From contig VXNG01000242.1 in assembly GCA_009840695.1 (NCBI GenBank), forward strand, positions 1 through 27,389: a stretch of DNA of 27,389 nt, written 5' to 3'. The notes under the pieces were generated by a model. It was not told the DNA's origin. It was given only the letters and a program-made list of their open reading frames with translations, and ran no database searches. How positions within the stretch are numbered: the stretch's first letter is position 1; every line of letters begins with the position of its first letter. A program made the translations under genes and the position numbers. Below, piece by piece: positions 1 to 8,077 of this stretch. Source of the stretch: Acidimicrobiaceae bacterium (GTDB lineage Bacteria; Actinomycetota; Acidimicrobiia; Acidimicrobiales; Aldehydirespiratoraceae).

Positions 1-181
1 CCAGCCGCCCGCCCCCGGCCCGGCCGGGCCCCCCGGCGCCGGGCCCCCTGTCGGGTTGCAGACCGCCGGCCGCGGGCGGGACGACGCGCCGGTGCTCAGG
101 GCCGCGGCCGCTTTCGAAGCGGCCGCGCCGTGGCCACGCCACGCCCCCGTCTGAGTTTGTATTGTGTGAGCGGAGGTTGAC
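1..181. other. Very GC-rich intergenic leader with strong hairpins
   Basis: No coding region is supported here. Bases 1-48 are almost purely G and C and contain a self-complementary 12-mer at 32-43. A perfect 11-bp stem (103-113 paired with 117-127, loop TCG) follows; it has no T-run after it, so it is a GC-hairpin structure rather than a textbook intrinsic terminator. The last 30 bases are more AT-rich and hold the ribosome binding site of the next gene (GGAGG, 172-176). The hairpins may end transcription of an upstream gene outside the window; that is inference. Confidence 0.5.
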
Positions 182-1357
182 ATGCCGCTTCAGGAACACA
201 TGAAGGTGATCTCGATCGACGATCACGTGATCGAGCATCCGCGGGTCTTCCAAGACCGTCTACCTGGCCACGCCCGGGACTTGGGACCGCGGGTGATCGA
301 GAAAGTCGTCGACACCACCGATCAGTACGGCAACGAAATCAAGGGACATCAGGAGCTGTGGCTCTACGAGGGCCGGGAGTACCCGCAGTTCGCGCTTAAC
401 GCCGTCATCGACCGCGATCCCAAGGACTTCGGACTCGAGCCCTACCGTTTCGATCAGATCCTCCCCGGCTGTTACGACCCGACTGAGCGGGTGAAGGACA
501 TGGACCTCGATGGCATCAGCGCCCAGCTCTGCTTCCCCTCATTCCCACGTTTCGGAGGCACGCTCTTCCTCGAGAGCGAGGACTGGGACCTGGCTCTTCT
601 GTGCGTGAGGGCCTACAACGACTTCATCATTGACGAGTGGGCCGGATCAGCACCCGGCCGACTGATCCCGATGATCATTCTCCCACTCTGGGATCCCCAG
701 TTGGCAGCCGACGAGATCAGACGCTGTACCGTCAAGGGCGCGAAGGCGATCACCTTTCCGGAGGCCACCACGCCACTCGGCCTCCCCTCGTTTCACACCG
801 ACCACTGGGATCCGGTGTTCGCCGCGGCCCAGGACGCCGGTCTGCCGATCTTCATGCACTTCGGCAGCTCGGGCCGCCCGCCCGAGACGGCTCCCGATGC
901 ACCGATCGTGGTCTGGGTGTCGACCATGGCGACCAACTCGATGGTGTGCGCGGCCGACCTCGTCTTCTCGCCGGTCTTCCACAGGTTCCCGGGCCTGCGG
1001 ATCGGACTCGCGGAGGGTGGCATCGGCTGGATTCCCTATCTTCTGCGGCGCTTGGACTTCGTGTGGGAACGCCATCGTTGGTACACGGGCATCAACACCG
1101 AGATCCCCCCGTCGGAGCTCTTCCGCAAGCACATCTGGGGTTGCTTTATCGACGATGAGGCCGGGCTGAGCCAGCGGGAGATCATCGGCATCGATCACAT
1201 CTGCTTCGAGTCGGACTACCCCCACTCCGACTCGCTGTGGCCCAATGCCCGCAAACGACTGGCCGAGATGCTCGCTGATGTTCCTGATGATGAGGCCGTC
1301 CGCATCGCAGAGCTGAACGCACGCGAGCTGCTGAATCTCGACGCCGATTTGAGGTAG
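182..1357 (+). CDS. Amidohydrolase family protein (ACMSD-like, amidohydrolase_2)
   Basis: A 391-residue metal-dependent hydrolase or decarboxylase of the amidohydrolase_2 (TIM-barrel) superfamily, which includes aminocarboxymuconate semialdehyde decarboxylase and gamma-resorcylate decarboxylase. Visible landmarks are the N-terminal SIDDHVIEHP motif (residues 11-20; the family often has HxH here), His226 in the MHFGSSG strand, the conserved FPGLRIGLAEGG segment (269-280) followed by an ERH motif, and Asp345 in FESDYPHSD, the expected metal/catalytic Asp. The ATG at 182 is chosen because GGAGG sits 5 bases upstream; Met7 is an internal alternative. Such proteins act in the cytoplasm on aromatic or amide carboxylates; the substrate cannot be read from the sequence. 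The gene converges on the next one with 5 bases between stop codons. Confidence 0.88.
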   Translation: MPLQEHMKVISIDDHVIEHPRVFQDRLPGHARDLGPRVIEKVVDTTDQYGNEIKGHQELWLYEGREYPQFALNAVIDRDPKDFGLEPYRFDQILPGCYDPTERVKDMDLDGISAQLCFPSFPRFGGTLFLESEDWDLALLCVRAYNDFIIDEWAGSAPGRLIPMIILPLWDPQLAADEIRRCTVKGAKAITFPEATTPLGLPSFHTDHWDPVFAAAQDAGLPIFMHFGSSGRPPETAPDAPIVVWVSTMATNSMVCAADLVFSPVFHRFPGLRIGLAEGGIGWIPYLLRRLDFVWERHRWYTGINTEIPPSELFRKHIWGCFIDDEAGLSQREIIGIDHICFESDYPHSDSLWPNARKRLAEMLADVPDDEAVRIAELNARELLNLDADLR

Positions 1358-1362
1358 AGGCC

Positions 1363-3369
1363 TTAGATCTCCCGACCGGTTCGTTCCCCCTCATAGAGGG
1401 CGATGATCGTGCGACGTGGCGCAAGCGCGTCACCGATCAGGTACGCAGTGTCGTAGACGCCCTCGATCTCCTTGTAGAGCGAGTCGTCGGGGGTGCGCAG
1501 CAGGCTGAGCACCACGCTGTCGACCGGCTCGACCCGCCGCCAGCCGCCCCAGACGCTGTAGATCTCTACCTCGTCGCCGTCGATGCGCTCTACGAAGGCA
1601 TTCGCTGTCCGCGTGATACCGAGGGTGTCGAGCCGCGGGAAGAGGAATCCGTGTTCGAGCGCGCCGGCCACCTGCTCTCCGACCGTCGCGCGGGGCGACA
1701 CCACTTCGACCTGGGCACCGTTCATTGCCAGGAGCTCAGCCAGCCCTAGCGGGAGGTACTCGCCGGTGTCGTCGACGATCAAGACTCGGGAACCGAGCGC
1801 AGTCGGGTCATCGACGGACCGGGTGATCGCAGTGGCAACGTCCATTACCGCGTCCTGATCGACCCCTGGCATGGTGTCGCGATCAGGTCGGGCAACGCTG
1901 AAGCCCGTACGGTCCCACGTCGAACCGGAGGCACAGACGACAACGTCGGGCTTCTCGGCGTCGAGAATCTCTCTCGTGGCAGTCACACCCGTACGCACGT
2001 CGACTCGACCGGTCGTCATCTCGGTGCGGAGATTGTCGATGGCGTCCTGCCAGGCCGTGCGGGTGGGCAGGTGCTTGATGAGGTTGACATGGCCGCCTAG
2101 CTCGTCGGATCGTTCGAGCAGGACGGTGTGGTGGCCGCGGCGCCCGGCGACGCCCGCAGCCTTCATCCCGGCGGGACCACCGCCGACCACGACGACCTTG
2201 CGCCTCGATCCCGCTGGCACCGTCTCGAGCGGTCCGCCCCACTCCTGCTCGCGACCGGTCACCGGGTTGACCATGCAGTGGATGTCGCGTTGCTGGAAGT
2301 TTCGCAGGATGCATTCGTTGGCACCGACGCAGACATGAGTCTCGTGGGTTCTGCCCTCGCGGGCCTTGTTCACGACCTCCGGGTCGGTGATGTGTGCTCT
2401 CGTCATGCAGACCATGTCTGCCCAACCATTGGCGACGACCTGAGCCGCCATCTCGATGTGGCGGATCCGACCGACGATGAACACCTTCGCCCGATCACCC
2501 ACGACGGCTTTCGCCCGCTCGGCGAACGGGATCATGAAACCGTCCTCGACAGCCATCGTCGCGATGGCCATATGGAGGTTGCGGTAGTTGCCCCCGGAGA
2601 TGTCGAAGAAGTCAAAATGGCCAGTCTCGGCCAGCACATCGAGGATCTCCTCGCTCATCTCACCGGTGATACCGGCGTCGCCGTCGAACTCGTCGAAGGA
2701 GAGGCGAATCCCCATGGTGAAATCGCCCACCTTGTCACGCACTGCGTCGGCGACCTCGATGGCCAGCCGACATCGTTTGCGCACCGAGCCCCCGTAGGCG
2801 TCGGTCCGCCGGTTGTAGAAGGGACTGAGGAACTGGGCGACCCCGTAGCTGTGCGCCGCGTGGATCTCGACGCCGTCGAGCCCCGACGCCTTCACGTTTC
2901 GCGCCGACTGGACGTAGCCATCGATTATCGACCGGATCTCTCGCTGCCCCATCACGTGCGGGATCTCGTTGTGGATGATGGAGGGGACCCGAGACGCGCC
3001 CCACAGTTCGTGCCACGGCGAGAACATCGCGCCCTTGTCCTGAACGCCGGTGTGGAAGAGCTCGACGAAGTATCGGCAGCCGTGCTCGTGCACCGCCTCC
3101 GCCAGCTTCTCCATCTGCGGGATGCAGCGCTCCTCCCACGCTGTCAGGCAGTTGTAGAAGGAGCCCCGACTGAGTTCGTGGGCGGCGTGCTGCTCGCTGA
3201 TCAGCAGGGCGACCCCGCCGCGGGCCCGCTCCCGGTAGTACGCGATGTGGCGATCGCTAAGGATGTGGTTCTCGCCATAGGCGAGGCTGTGGGCGCTCGT
3301 CATGACCCGGTTCTTGACTCGCGTCGTGCCGATGTCGAGCGGTTGCCACAGTGTGTCCAGATCTGACAT
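1363..3369 (-). CDS. FadH/TMADH-type FMN-FAD-FeS oxidoreductase, one FeS Cys replaced
   Basis: A 668-residue protein with the architecture of 2,4-dienoyl-CoA reductase (FadH) and trimethylamine dehydrogenase: an N-terminal old-yellow-enzyme FMN barrel (about 1-340), an iron-sulfur segment, and C-terminal FAD/NAD(P) Rossmann domains starting at GGGPAG (396-401). Barrel landmarks are EIHAAHSYGVAQFLSP with His170, His173 and Tyr175, and the DAYGGSVRKR motif. The cluster segment has Cys347, Cys353 and Cys365, but the position expected to hold the second Cys is Ala350 (CVGANEC instead of CIGCNQxC). The family usually reduces or oxidises C=C or C-N bonds. ATG at 3369 follows a GGGGGA box. It is divergent from the racemase-fold gene (35-base gap) and paralogous to the enzyme at 18671-20638, which keeps all four Cys. 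Confidence 0.9.
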   Translation of the reverse strand: MSDLDTLWQPLDIGTTRVKNRVMTSAHSLAYGENHILSDRHIAYYRERARGGVALLISEQHAAHELSRGSFYNCLTAWEERCIPQMEKLAEAVHEHGCRYFVELFHTGVQDKGAMFSPWHELWGASRVPSIIHNEIPHVMGQREIRSIIDGYVQSARNVKASGLDGVEIHAAHSYGVAQFLSPFYNRRTDAYGGSVRKRCRLAIEVADAVRDKVGDFTMGIRLSFDEFDGDAGITGEMSEEILDVLAETGHFDFFDISGGNYRNLHMAIATMAVEDGFMIPFAERAKAVVGDRAKVFIVGRIRHIEMAAQVVANGWADMVCMTRAHITDPEVVNKAREGRTHETHVCVGANECILRNFQQRDIHCMVNPVTGREQEWGGPLETVPAGSRRKVVVVGGGPAGMKAAGVAGRRGHHTVLLERSDELGGHVNLIKHLPTRTAWQDAIDNLRTEMTTGRVDVRTGVTATREILDAEKPDVVVCASGSTWDRTGFSVARPDRDTMPGVDQDAVMDVATAITRSVDDPTALGSRVLIVDDTGEYLPLGLAELLAMNGAQVEVVSPRATVGEQVAGALEHGFLFPRLDTLGITRTANAFVERIDGDEVEIYSVWGGWRRVEPVDSVVLSLLRTPDDSLYKEIEGVYDTAYLIGDALAPRRTIIALYEGERTGREI

Positions 3370-3404
3370 TGCGCATCCCCCGTGCTTCGGATCAAACTCA
3401 GGGT
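3370..3404. promoter_or_regulatory. 35-bp divergent intergenic spacer
   Basis: The starts of the FadH-type gene (minus) and racemase-fold gene (plus) are only 35 bases apart. On the minus strand the spacer carries a GGGGGA ribosome binding site; on the plus strand only a weak AGGG. There is no room for two separate promoters, so at least one must overlap the opposite coding region. No clear hexamers or operator dyad are visible. Confidence 0.35.
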
Positions 3405-4157
3405 ATGCGGATCAAGTACATCATTCCATTTCCCTTCGACGTCGGACAGGAGATCCGTGCAGCCCAGGTTCCCGACCACGTGCTGGGTACGGGGACGGAA
3501 GTCGAGTGCGTGCCGGTCCGGAACACAGCGACGCTTGTTGACTGCTACTACGAAGACCTCATCTTCGAGATGTACATCGTCGAGGCCGGATTGCGGGCCG
3601 AGGCCGAGGGGTTCGACGCCGTCGTCATGGACACGGTCTCGGACTCCGGGTTATGGGCCTTGCGCTCCCGGCTGTCGATCCCCGTGCTCGGTCCCGGTCT
3701 CGTCTCCTATGCCGTCGCCATCATGCTCGGCCGACGCTTCTCGATCATCACGATGTGGGACCAGTGGCGACACCTCTACGAGACGAACCTCGACAAGTAC
3801 AAGCTGTGGAGCCACTGCGCTTCGATCCGGTCGGTGGGGATCCGTCCCGACATGGAAGAGCTCTTGAGGGGCAAGGAGGGATCGGTCTTCCCGCGCATCA
3901 CCGAGGAGGCCCAACGCGCCATCGATGACGACGGCGCCGACGTGATCCTCCTCGGGTCAACGACGATGCACCAAGCCGCCGAGTACATGGCCGAGCATCT
4001 CGAGGCGCCAGTCATCAATCCCGGCCCGGTCGCCATCAAACTGGCCGAGAGCATGGTCCAGCTCGGCCTCGGCCACTCCAAGGTGGCCTTCCCGTCACCG
4101 GCGACGATCCAGGACGAGAAGTTCTTCTCACTCGTCTCGGCAACACCGCTGGGATAG
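3405..4157 (+). CDS. Asp/Glu/hydantoin racemase-fold protein lacking both catalytic Cys
   Basis: A 250-residue cytoplasmic protein with the length and two-lobed pattern of the Asp/Glu/hydantoin racemase superfamily, which also contains maleate isomerase and arylmalonate decarboxylase. In hydantoin racemases the two catalytic Cys lie in motifs like VxACxxDPG and LGCxGM; here the corresponding segments read VVMDTVSDSG (Thr77) and ILLGSTTMH (Ser185), so both Cys appear replaced. Other family features are kept: the GRRFSIIT strand (109-116), the DDDGADVILLG segment (174-184) and APVINPG (201-207). The ATG at 3405 is preferred over an upstream in-frame start at 3351 that would lie inside the divergent gene. 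The neighbouring hyuAB genes fit a hydantoin- or cyclic-amide context, but racemase activity is doubtful. Confidence 0.78.
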   Translation: MRIKYIIPFPFDVGQEIRAAQVPDHVLGTGTEVECVPVRNTATLVDCYYEDLIFEMYIVEAGLRAEAEGFDAVVMDTVSDSGLWALRSRLSIPVLGPGLVSYAVAIMLGRRFSIITMWDQWRHLYETNLDKYKLWSHCASIRSVGIRPDMEELLRGKEGSVFPRITEEAQRAIDDDGADVILLGSTTMHQAAEYMAEHLEAPVINPGPVAIKLAESMVQLGLGHSKVAFPSPATIQDEKFFSLVSATPLG

Positions 4158-4219
4158 CGCCCGCTAGACGCCGCCGTGCTCGATCGGCTCTAGCCCGCTC
4201 CACCCACGGCGCGCTCGTT
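4158..4219. terminator. Possible bidirectional terminator between convergent genes
   Basis: Between the stop codons of the racemase-fold gene and hyuA, GCTAGA (4163-4168) is perfectly complementary to TCTAGC (4189-4194), and inside it 4070-series neighbours 4170-4173 (GCCG) can pair with 4185-4188 (CGGC). This imperfect hairpin sits where a shared terminator is expected. There is no T-run, so support is moderate at best. Confidence 0.28.
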
Positions 4220-6295
4220 TCAGCCGGCGCCCTTGGCATCCAGCAGGAAATTCCCGTAGGCGTCGCAGGTGAGATCGAAGTGGGTGTCGACGACGACGTT
4301 CGTGTCGGGTAGCTCGACGATGCACGGCCCGTCAATGGCCATGCCCGGGGCCATCTCGGTGCCGTCGTAGACGGGCACTTCGAGGACGCCGACATCGCGG
4401 AAGTACGTGCTTCGGTGGCCCTTGAGGGCGTTGCTGGCCTCGCGGTCGCCGAGTTCGGCCCTGCGGGGCTCAGCGGTCCAGGCATGGCCGATGCTCGTCA
4501 CTCGGAGGTTCACGACCTCGACCGGATCGGTCTCGGTCGCGTATGAGTAGGTCTCCTCGTGCCGTTTGTGAAACTTGTCGTGGATCGACCGCATCCCCTC
4601 CCCGTCGAGGTCGGCCCGGTCGATCGGCATCTCGACCTCGTGGATCTGGCCGTGGTAGCGGAGGTCCATCTTGAGCACATGGCTCATGTCTTCGAGATCG
4701 ACGCCTTCGCTCGACAGGACGCTCTCCCCCTCCGACAACATGTCGGAGAAGGCGGCCCTGATCGGTTCAGGATCGGCGTCCGCCAACGTGGCCTCGTATG
4801 TGCGGACGAAGTCGTGCCGGTAGTCGGTCGTCAACATGCCGAACGCGCTGAACACGCTCGCGTCACGGGGAACCATCACCCGGCGTATGTCGATGTCTCG
4901 AGCGATCGGACAGACATGCACCGCGCCCGCGCCTCCGGCCGTGAGCAGGATGAAGCGCCTCGGGTCGTAGCCGCGTTGGACCGAGACCTCGCGGATCGCG
5001 GCGGCCATCTTGGCGTTGATCACGTCGTAGACGCCGGCCGCGGCCTCGAGCTCGGACATCCCCAGAGGATCACCGATGTTGGCGCGGATCGCCTCCCGGG
5101 CAAGTCGAGCGTCGAGCGCCATGCGCCCTCCGAGGAAGTAGTCGGGATCGATGTAGCCGAGCACGACGTCGGCGTCGGTCACCGTGGCGAACTCACCACC
5201 ACGTTGGTAGCAGGCCGGCCCGGGATGCGACCCTGCGCTCGCGGGGCCGACCTCGAGCAGGCCAGCCTCGTCCACACCGGCGATGCTGCCTCCTCCTGCT
5301 CCGACGGTGTGGATGTCGAGCATGGGCAGCATCAGCCGGTAGCGGGCCACGGAGCCGTCGCGGGTCACCAGCGAGGTCCCCTCCTCGATCAGGCAGACGT
5401 CGCAACTCGTGCCGCCCATGTCCATCACGATGAGATCGGCGTCGTCGTTCATCTTGCTGAAGGCGGTGGCACCGGCGACGGCCCCGGCCGGGCCCGACAG
5501 CAGGGTGTGGGCTGCCTCCCGCGCCGCCACCTCCGGTGACATCAGTCCACCGTTGGACTTCATCACTCGCAGCGCACCGCCGAAGCCCCTGTGGGCGAGC
5601 TCGTCACAGAGGTGGTCGAGATACGTCGCGAGGGTGGGACCTACGGCCGCGTTGATGGCCGTGGTGCTGACGCGCTCGTAGAAGCGGCGCTCGGGAAGGA
5701 CGGCGTGAGACATCGACACGTGCACCTCGGGCCACTCAGATGAGATGATCGCGGCGGCGTGCGCCTCGTGGACAGGGTTCCGGTAGGAGTGCAGGAAGCA
5801 GATCGCGACCGACTCGACGTTCTCGGCGCGGAGCGTGGCGATGGCGCGCAGGACATCGTCCTCGCCGAGGGGTTCGACCACGGCACCGCTGGCGTCGATG
5901 CGCTCGTGTACCCCGAGCCGCAGGTACCGGGGGACCAGAGGCGGTGGGGGCGTGTACCTGTTGTCGTAAAGGCGCTCGCGGATGCCGCGTCGCATCTCCA
6001 AGGCGTCCCTGAGGCCGACCGTCGTGACCAGGCCGGTGTGGGCGCCGCGCCCGGTGAGAATGGCGTTCGTCGCAACGGTGGTGCCGTGGACGATCACCTC
6101 GATGTCGCGGTAGAAGTCGGGCGGCGCGACCGACAACCGGTCGGCCAGGTCGTCAAGCCCAGCGCACACGTCCGTCGAAGGGTCGTCGCCGACGTTCGGC
6201 ACCTTCGTCGCCGTCATGGCCCCGTCGTCGCTGACACAGACCAGGTCAGTGAACGTGCCGCCGACATCCACGCCGACGTGGAAAACGTTGGTCAC
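4220..6295 (-). CDS. hyuA: Hydantoinase/oxoprolinase subunit A (HyuA family)
   Basis: A 691-residue protein of the N-methylhydantoinase A / 5-oxoprolinase / acetone carboxylase-beta family. The N-terminal VGVDVGGTFTD (7-17) is the phosphate-1 motif of its ASKHA-type ATPase domain; VMDMGGTSCDVCL and the glycine-rich GGAGAVHVCPIARD segment further in are also family hallmarks. With HyuB it forms an ATP-dependent amidohydrolase opening cyclic amides such as N-methylhydantoin, 5-oxoproline or lactams; the actual substrate is not evident. It begins with GTG, overlapping the hyuB stop codon as GTGA (6292-6295), so the two are translationally coupled, as expected for subunits of one complex. Third gene of a minus-strand operon after the LLM enzyme and hyuB. 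Confidence 0.93.
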   Translation of the reverse strand: MTNVFHVGVDVGGTFTDLVCVSDDGAMTATKVPNVGDDPSTDVCAGLDDLADRLSVAPPDFYRDIEVIVHGTTVATNAILTGRGAHTGLVTTVGLRDALEMRRGIRERLYDNRYTPPPPLVPRYLRLGVHERIDASGAVVEPLGEDDVLRAIATLRAENVESVAICFLHSYRNPVHEAHAAAIISSEWPEVHVSMSHAVLPERRFYERVSTTAINAAVGPTLATYLDHLCDELAHRGFGGALRVMKSNGGLMSPEVAAREAAHTLLSGPAGAVAGATAFSKMNDDADLIVMDMGGTSCDVCLIEEGTSLVTRDGSVARYRLMLPMLDIHTVGAGGGSIAGVDEAGLLEVGPASAGSHPGPACYQRGGEFATVTDADVVLGYIDPDYFLGGRMALDARLAREAIRANIGDPLGMSELEAAAGVYDVINAKMAAAIREVSVQRGYDPRRFILLTAGGAGAVHVCPIARDIDIRRVMVPRDASVFSAFGMLTTDYRHDFVRTYEATLADADPEPIRAAFSDMLSEGESVLSSEGVDLEDMSHVLKMDLRYHGQIHEVEMPIDRADLDGEGMRSIHDKFHKRHEETYSYATETDPVEVVNLRVTSIGHAWTAEPRRAELGDREASNALKGHRSTYFRDVGVLEVPVYDGTEMAPGMAIDGPCIVELPDTNVVVDTHFDLTCDAYGNFLLDAKGAG

Positions 6296-8064
6296 GCCGG
6301 ACGTTCGAGTTCTTCGCGTTGGCGCGCGGTGGCCTCGTGGTCGATCTCACACGTATGCGGATCGAGGATGACCCTGAACACGTCGCGGGCCGACTCGAGC
6401 GATATGAAGCCGTTGCGAACGTCGTCACGCACTGTTTCGACCGCGCGGCCATGCGGAGGCCCGAATCCGCCACCCCCCGCGTTGTCAGCCTCGATGAGAG
6501 TACCCGGGGGGAAGCGCACCGTTGTGTTCGGAGGTAGACGCCGGAGCTCCTCACCGGGAAGCTGGCACCGGTACTGGTTCAACGACGACTCCCCGCCGCC
6601 GAACAATCCGAACGCGGGCGCCCAGTCCTCGCCGTAGGTCGTGATCTCCGTCTCGTCTGCCTGCAGGACGTAGCGGAACTGGATGCCCAGCCCTCCCCGA
6701 TAGGTCCCGGGACCTCCCGAGTCCATCCAGTACTCGTGATGGAGGATGCGCACCGGGTTCTGGATTTCGAACATCTCGTAGTCGTTGGCGGCGTAGCCCC
6801 CACCGCAGGCGAGGAGGCCGATGAAGCTCCAGCCGTCGTTGTCGGACGTCGCGCCGGCACCGCCCTTGTTCGACAGCAGGGGCGGGCCGTAGAAGCGCTC
6901 TCCAGTGCGTGGATCGAGTCCGTTCAGCATGTGCGATTCGTTGCGGCTCCACCCGGCGCAGACCCGATCGGGGATGGCTTCCGAGAGGGCGAGGAAGATC
7001 GAGTCGCCGGCCACATCAGACGACGTGAAGTTGCCCTGGACGCAAGGCGACGGGAACGTGCAGTTGAGAAAGCTGCCGGAAGGCACGACAACGTCGATGC
7101 ACCTGAGCACACCGTCGTTGTGCGGGATGTCCGGGTCGACAAGCATCAGCACGACGGACACGACGGCGGCGAATGTCGTGCCGTAAGCGCAGTTGTAATA
7201 GTAGGGAGTCTGCGGGGAGCTGCCTTCGTAGTCGAGCCTGATGTGTCCGCTGGCGACGGTGACTGCGAGTTTCGCGGTCACGTCGATCGACTGCTGACCG
7301 TCGTCACACCGGTAGACGACCTCGCTCCGATAGGTGCCATCGGGGATCCGCGACAAGTCCGCTCTCATCCGGCGCTCGGTGGCGTCGAGCAGGAACTCGA
7401 GGTGGGCCGTGAGCTTCTCGATGCCGTAGTCGGCCTCGAGATCCTCGAGCCGTGCCCGACCGGTCCGGCAGGCTCCGATCGAAGCCTGGAGGTCACCCAG
7501 CACGAAATGAGGCAGTCGCGTGTTGGCGTTGATCAGGTTCCACACGTCGGAGCGGATCTCGCCGCGGTCATGGAGCCGCAGCGGAGGAATGCGGAGGTTC
7601 TCCTGCCAGATGTCGGTGGCCTGCGGGTTGTACCCACCCATGACCGCACTGCCGAGGTCGGCGAGGTGGCCCTTGGCCGCGGTCCAGAAGCGCAGCTCGC
7701 CGCCTACGAAGACGGGATGGAAAATGCAGGTGTCGGGAGCGTGATTCCCGCCGTAGTACGGGTCGTTCTGGATGAAGACGTCACCGGGGTGGATGTCTTC
7801 GCCGAAGAAGTCGATGAGGTGCTCGAGCGAGTGCACGATGGCGTAGGCCATCTGCGGCAGACCCTCCTCCTGGCTGAGGATCCTCGCCCGCTCGTCGAGC
7901 ACCGCGGTGCAAAAGTCCTTCACCTGGAACAGCGGCGACCTCGACGTCCGCTCGAGTACGAGCGACATCTCTTTAGCGATGGCCTCGATTTTCTTGCCCA
8001 GCACGACCGCCAGGATCGGATCGATGTCAGCGGTTCGAGGGCCCTCGGCCCGCGTCTGGATCAT
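6292..8064 (-). CDS. hyuB: Hydantoinase/oxoprolinase subunit B (HyuB family)
   Basis: A 590-residue hydantoinase B / oxoprolinase subunit. Typical features are the N-terminal IDPILAVVLGKKIEAIAKEM segment, the FCTAVLDERARIL motif, and the metal/active-site region GDVFIQNDPYYGGNHAPD (about 118-135) followed by HLADLGS. The C-terminal half contains the SGGPGTYRGGLG motif and GGGGFGPP, both common in HyuB. It is the partner of HyuA in ATP-dependent cleavage of cyclic amides or imides in the cytoplasm. It starts 13 bases downstream of the LLM oxidoreductase stop codon and overlaps hyuA by four bases, indicating one transcript. Length is in the usual 510-600 residue range. Confidence 0.93.
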   Translation of the reverse strand: MIQTRAEGPRTADIDPILAVVLGKKIEAIAKEMSLVLERTSRSPLFQVKDFCTAVLDERARILSQEEGLPQMAYAIVHSLEHLIDFFGEDIHPGDVFIQNDPYYGGNHAPDTCIFHPVFVGGELRFWTAAKGHLADLGSAVMGGYNPQATDIWQENLRIPPLRLHDRGEIRSDVWNLINANTRLPHFVLGDLQASIGACRTGRARLEDLEADYGIEKLTAHLEFLLDATERRMRADLSRIPDGTYRSEVVYRCDDGQQSIDVTAKLAVTVASGHIRLDYEGSSPQTPYYYNCAYGTTFAAVVSVVLMLVDPDIPHNDGVLRCIDVVVPSGSFLNCTFPSPCVQGNFTSSDVAGDSIFLALSEAIPDRVCAGWSRNESHMLNGLDPRTGERFYGPPLLSNKGGAGATSDNDGWSFIGLLACGGGYAANDYEMFEIQNPVRILHHEYWMDSGGPGTYRGGLGIQFRYVLQADETEITTYGEDWAPAFGLFGGGESSLNQYRCQLPGEELRRLPPNTTVRFPPGTLIEADNAGGGGFGPPHGRAVETVRDDVRNGFISLESARDVFRVILDPHTCEIDHEATARQREELERPA

Positions 8065-8077
8065 GAAGCGCTCTGAC

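Noticed and set aside
2128..3366. 412-codon open frame on the plus strand opposite the FadH-type gene
   Set aside because: It is the antisense shadow of a strongly supported gene; the translation is His/Asp/Val-rich without any domain motif, as expected in high-GC DNA.
6736..8076. 446-codon open frame on the plus strand
   Set aside because: It lies entirely opposite hyuB (and its start), has no recognisable motif and has shadow-type composition.
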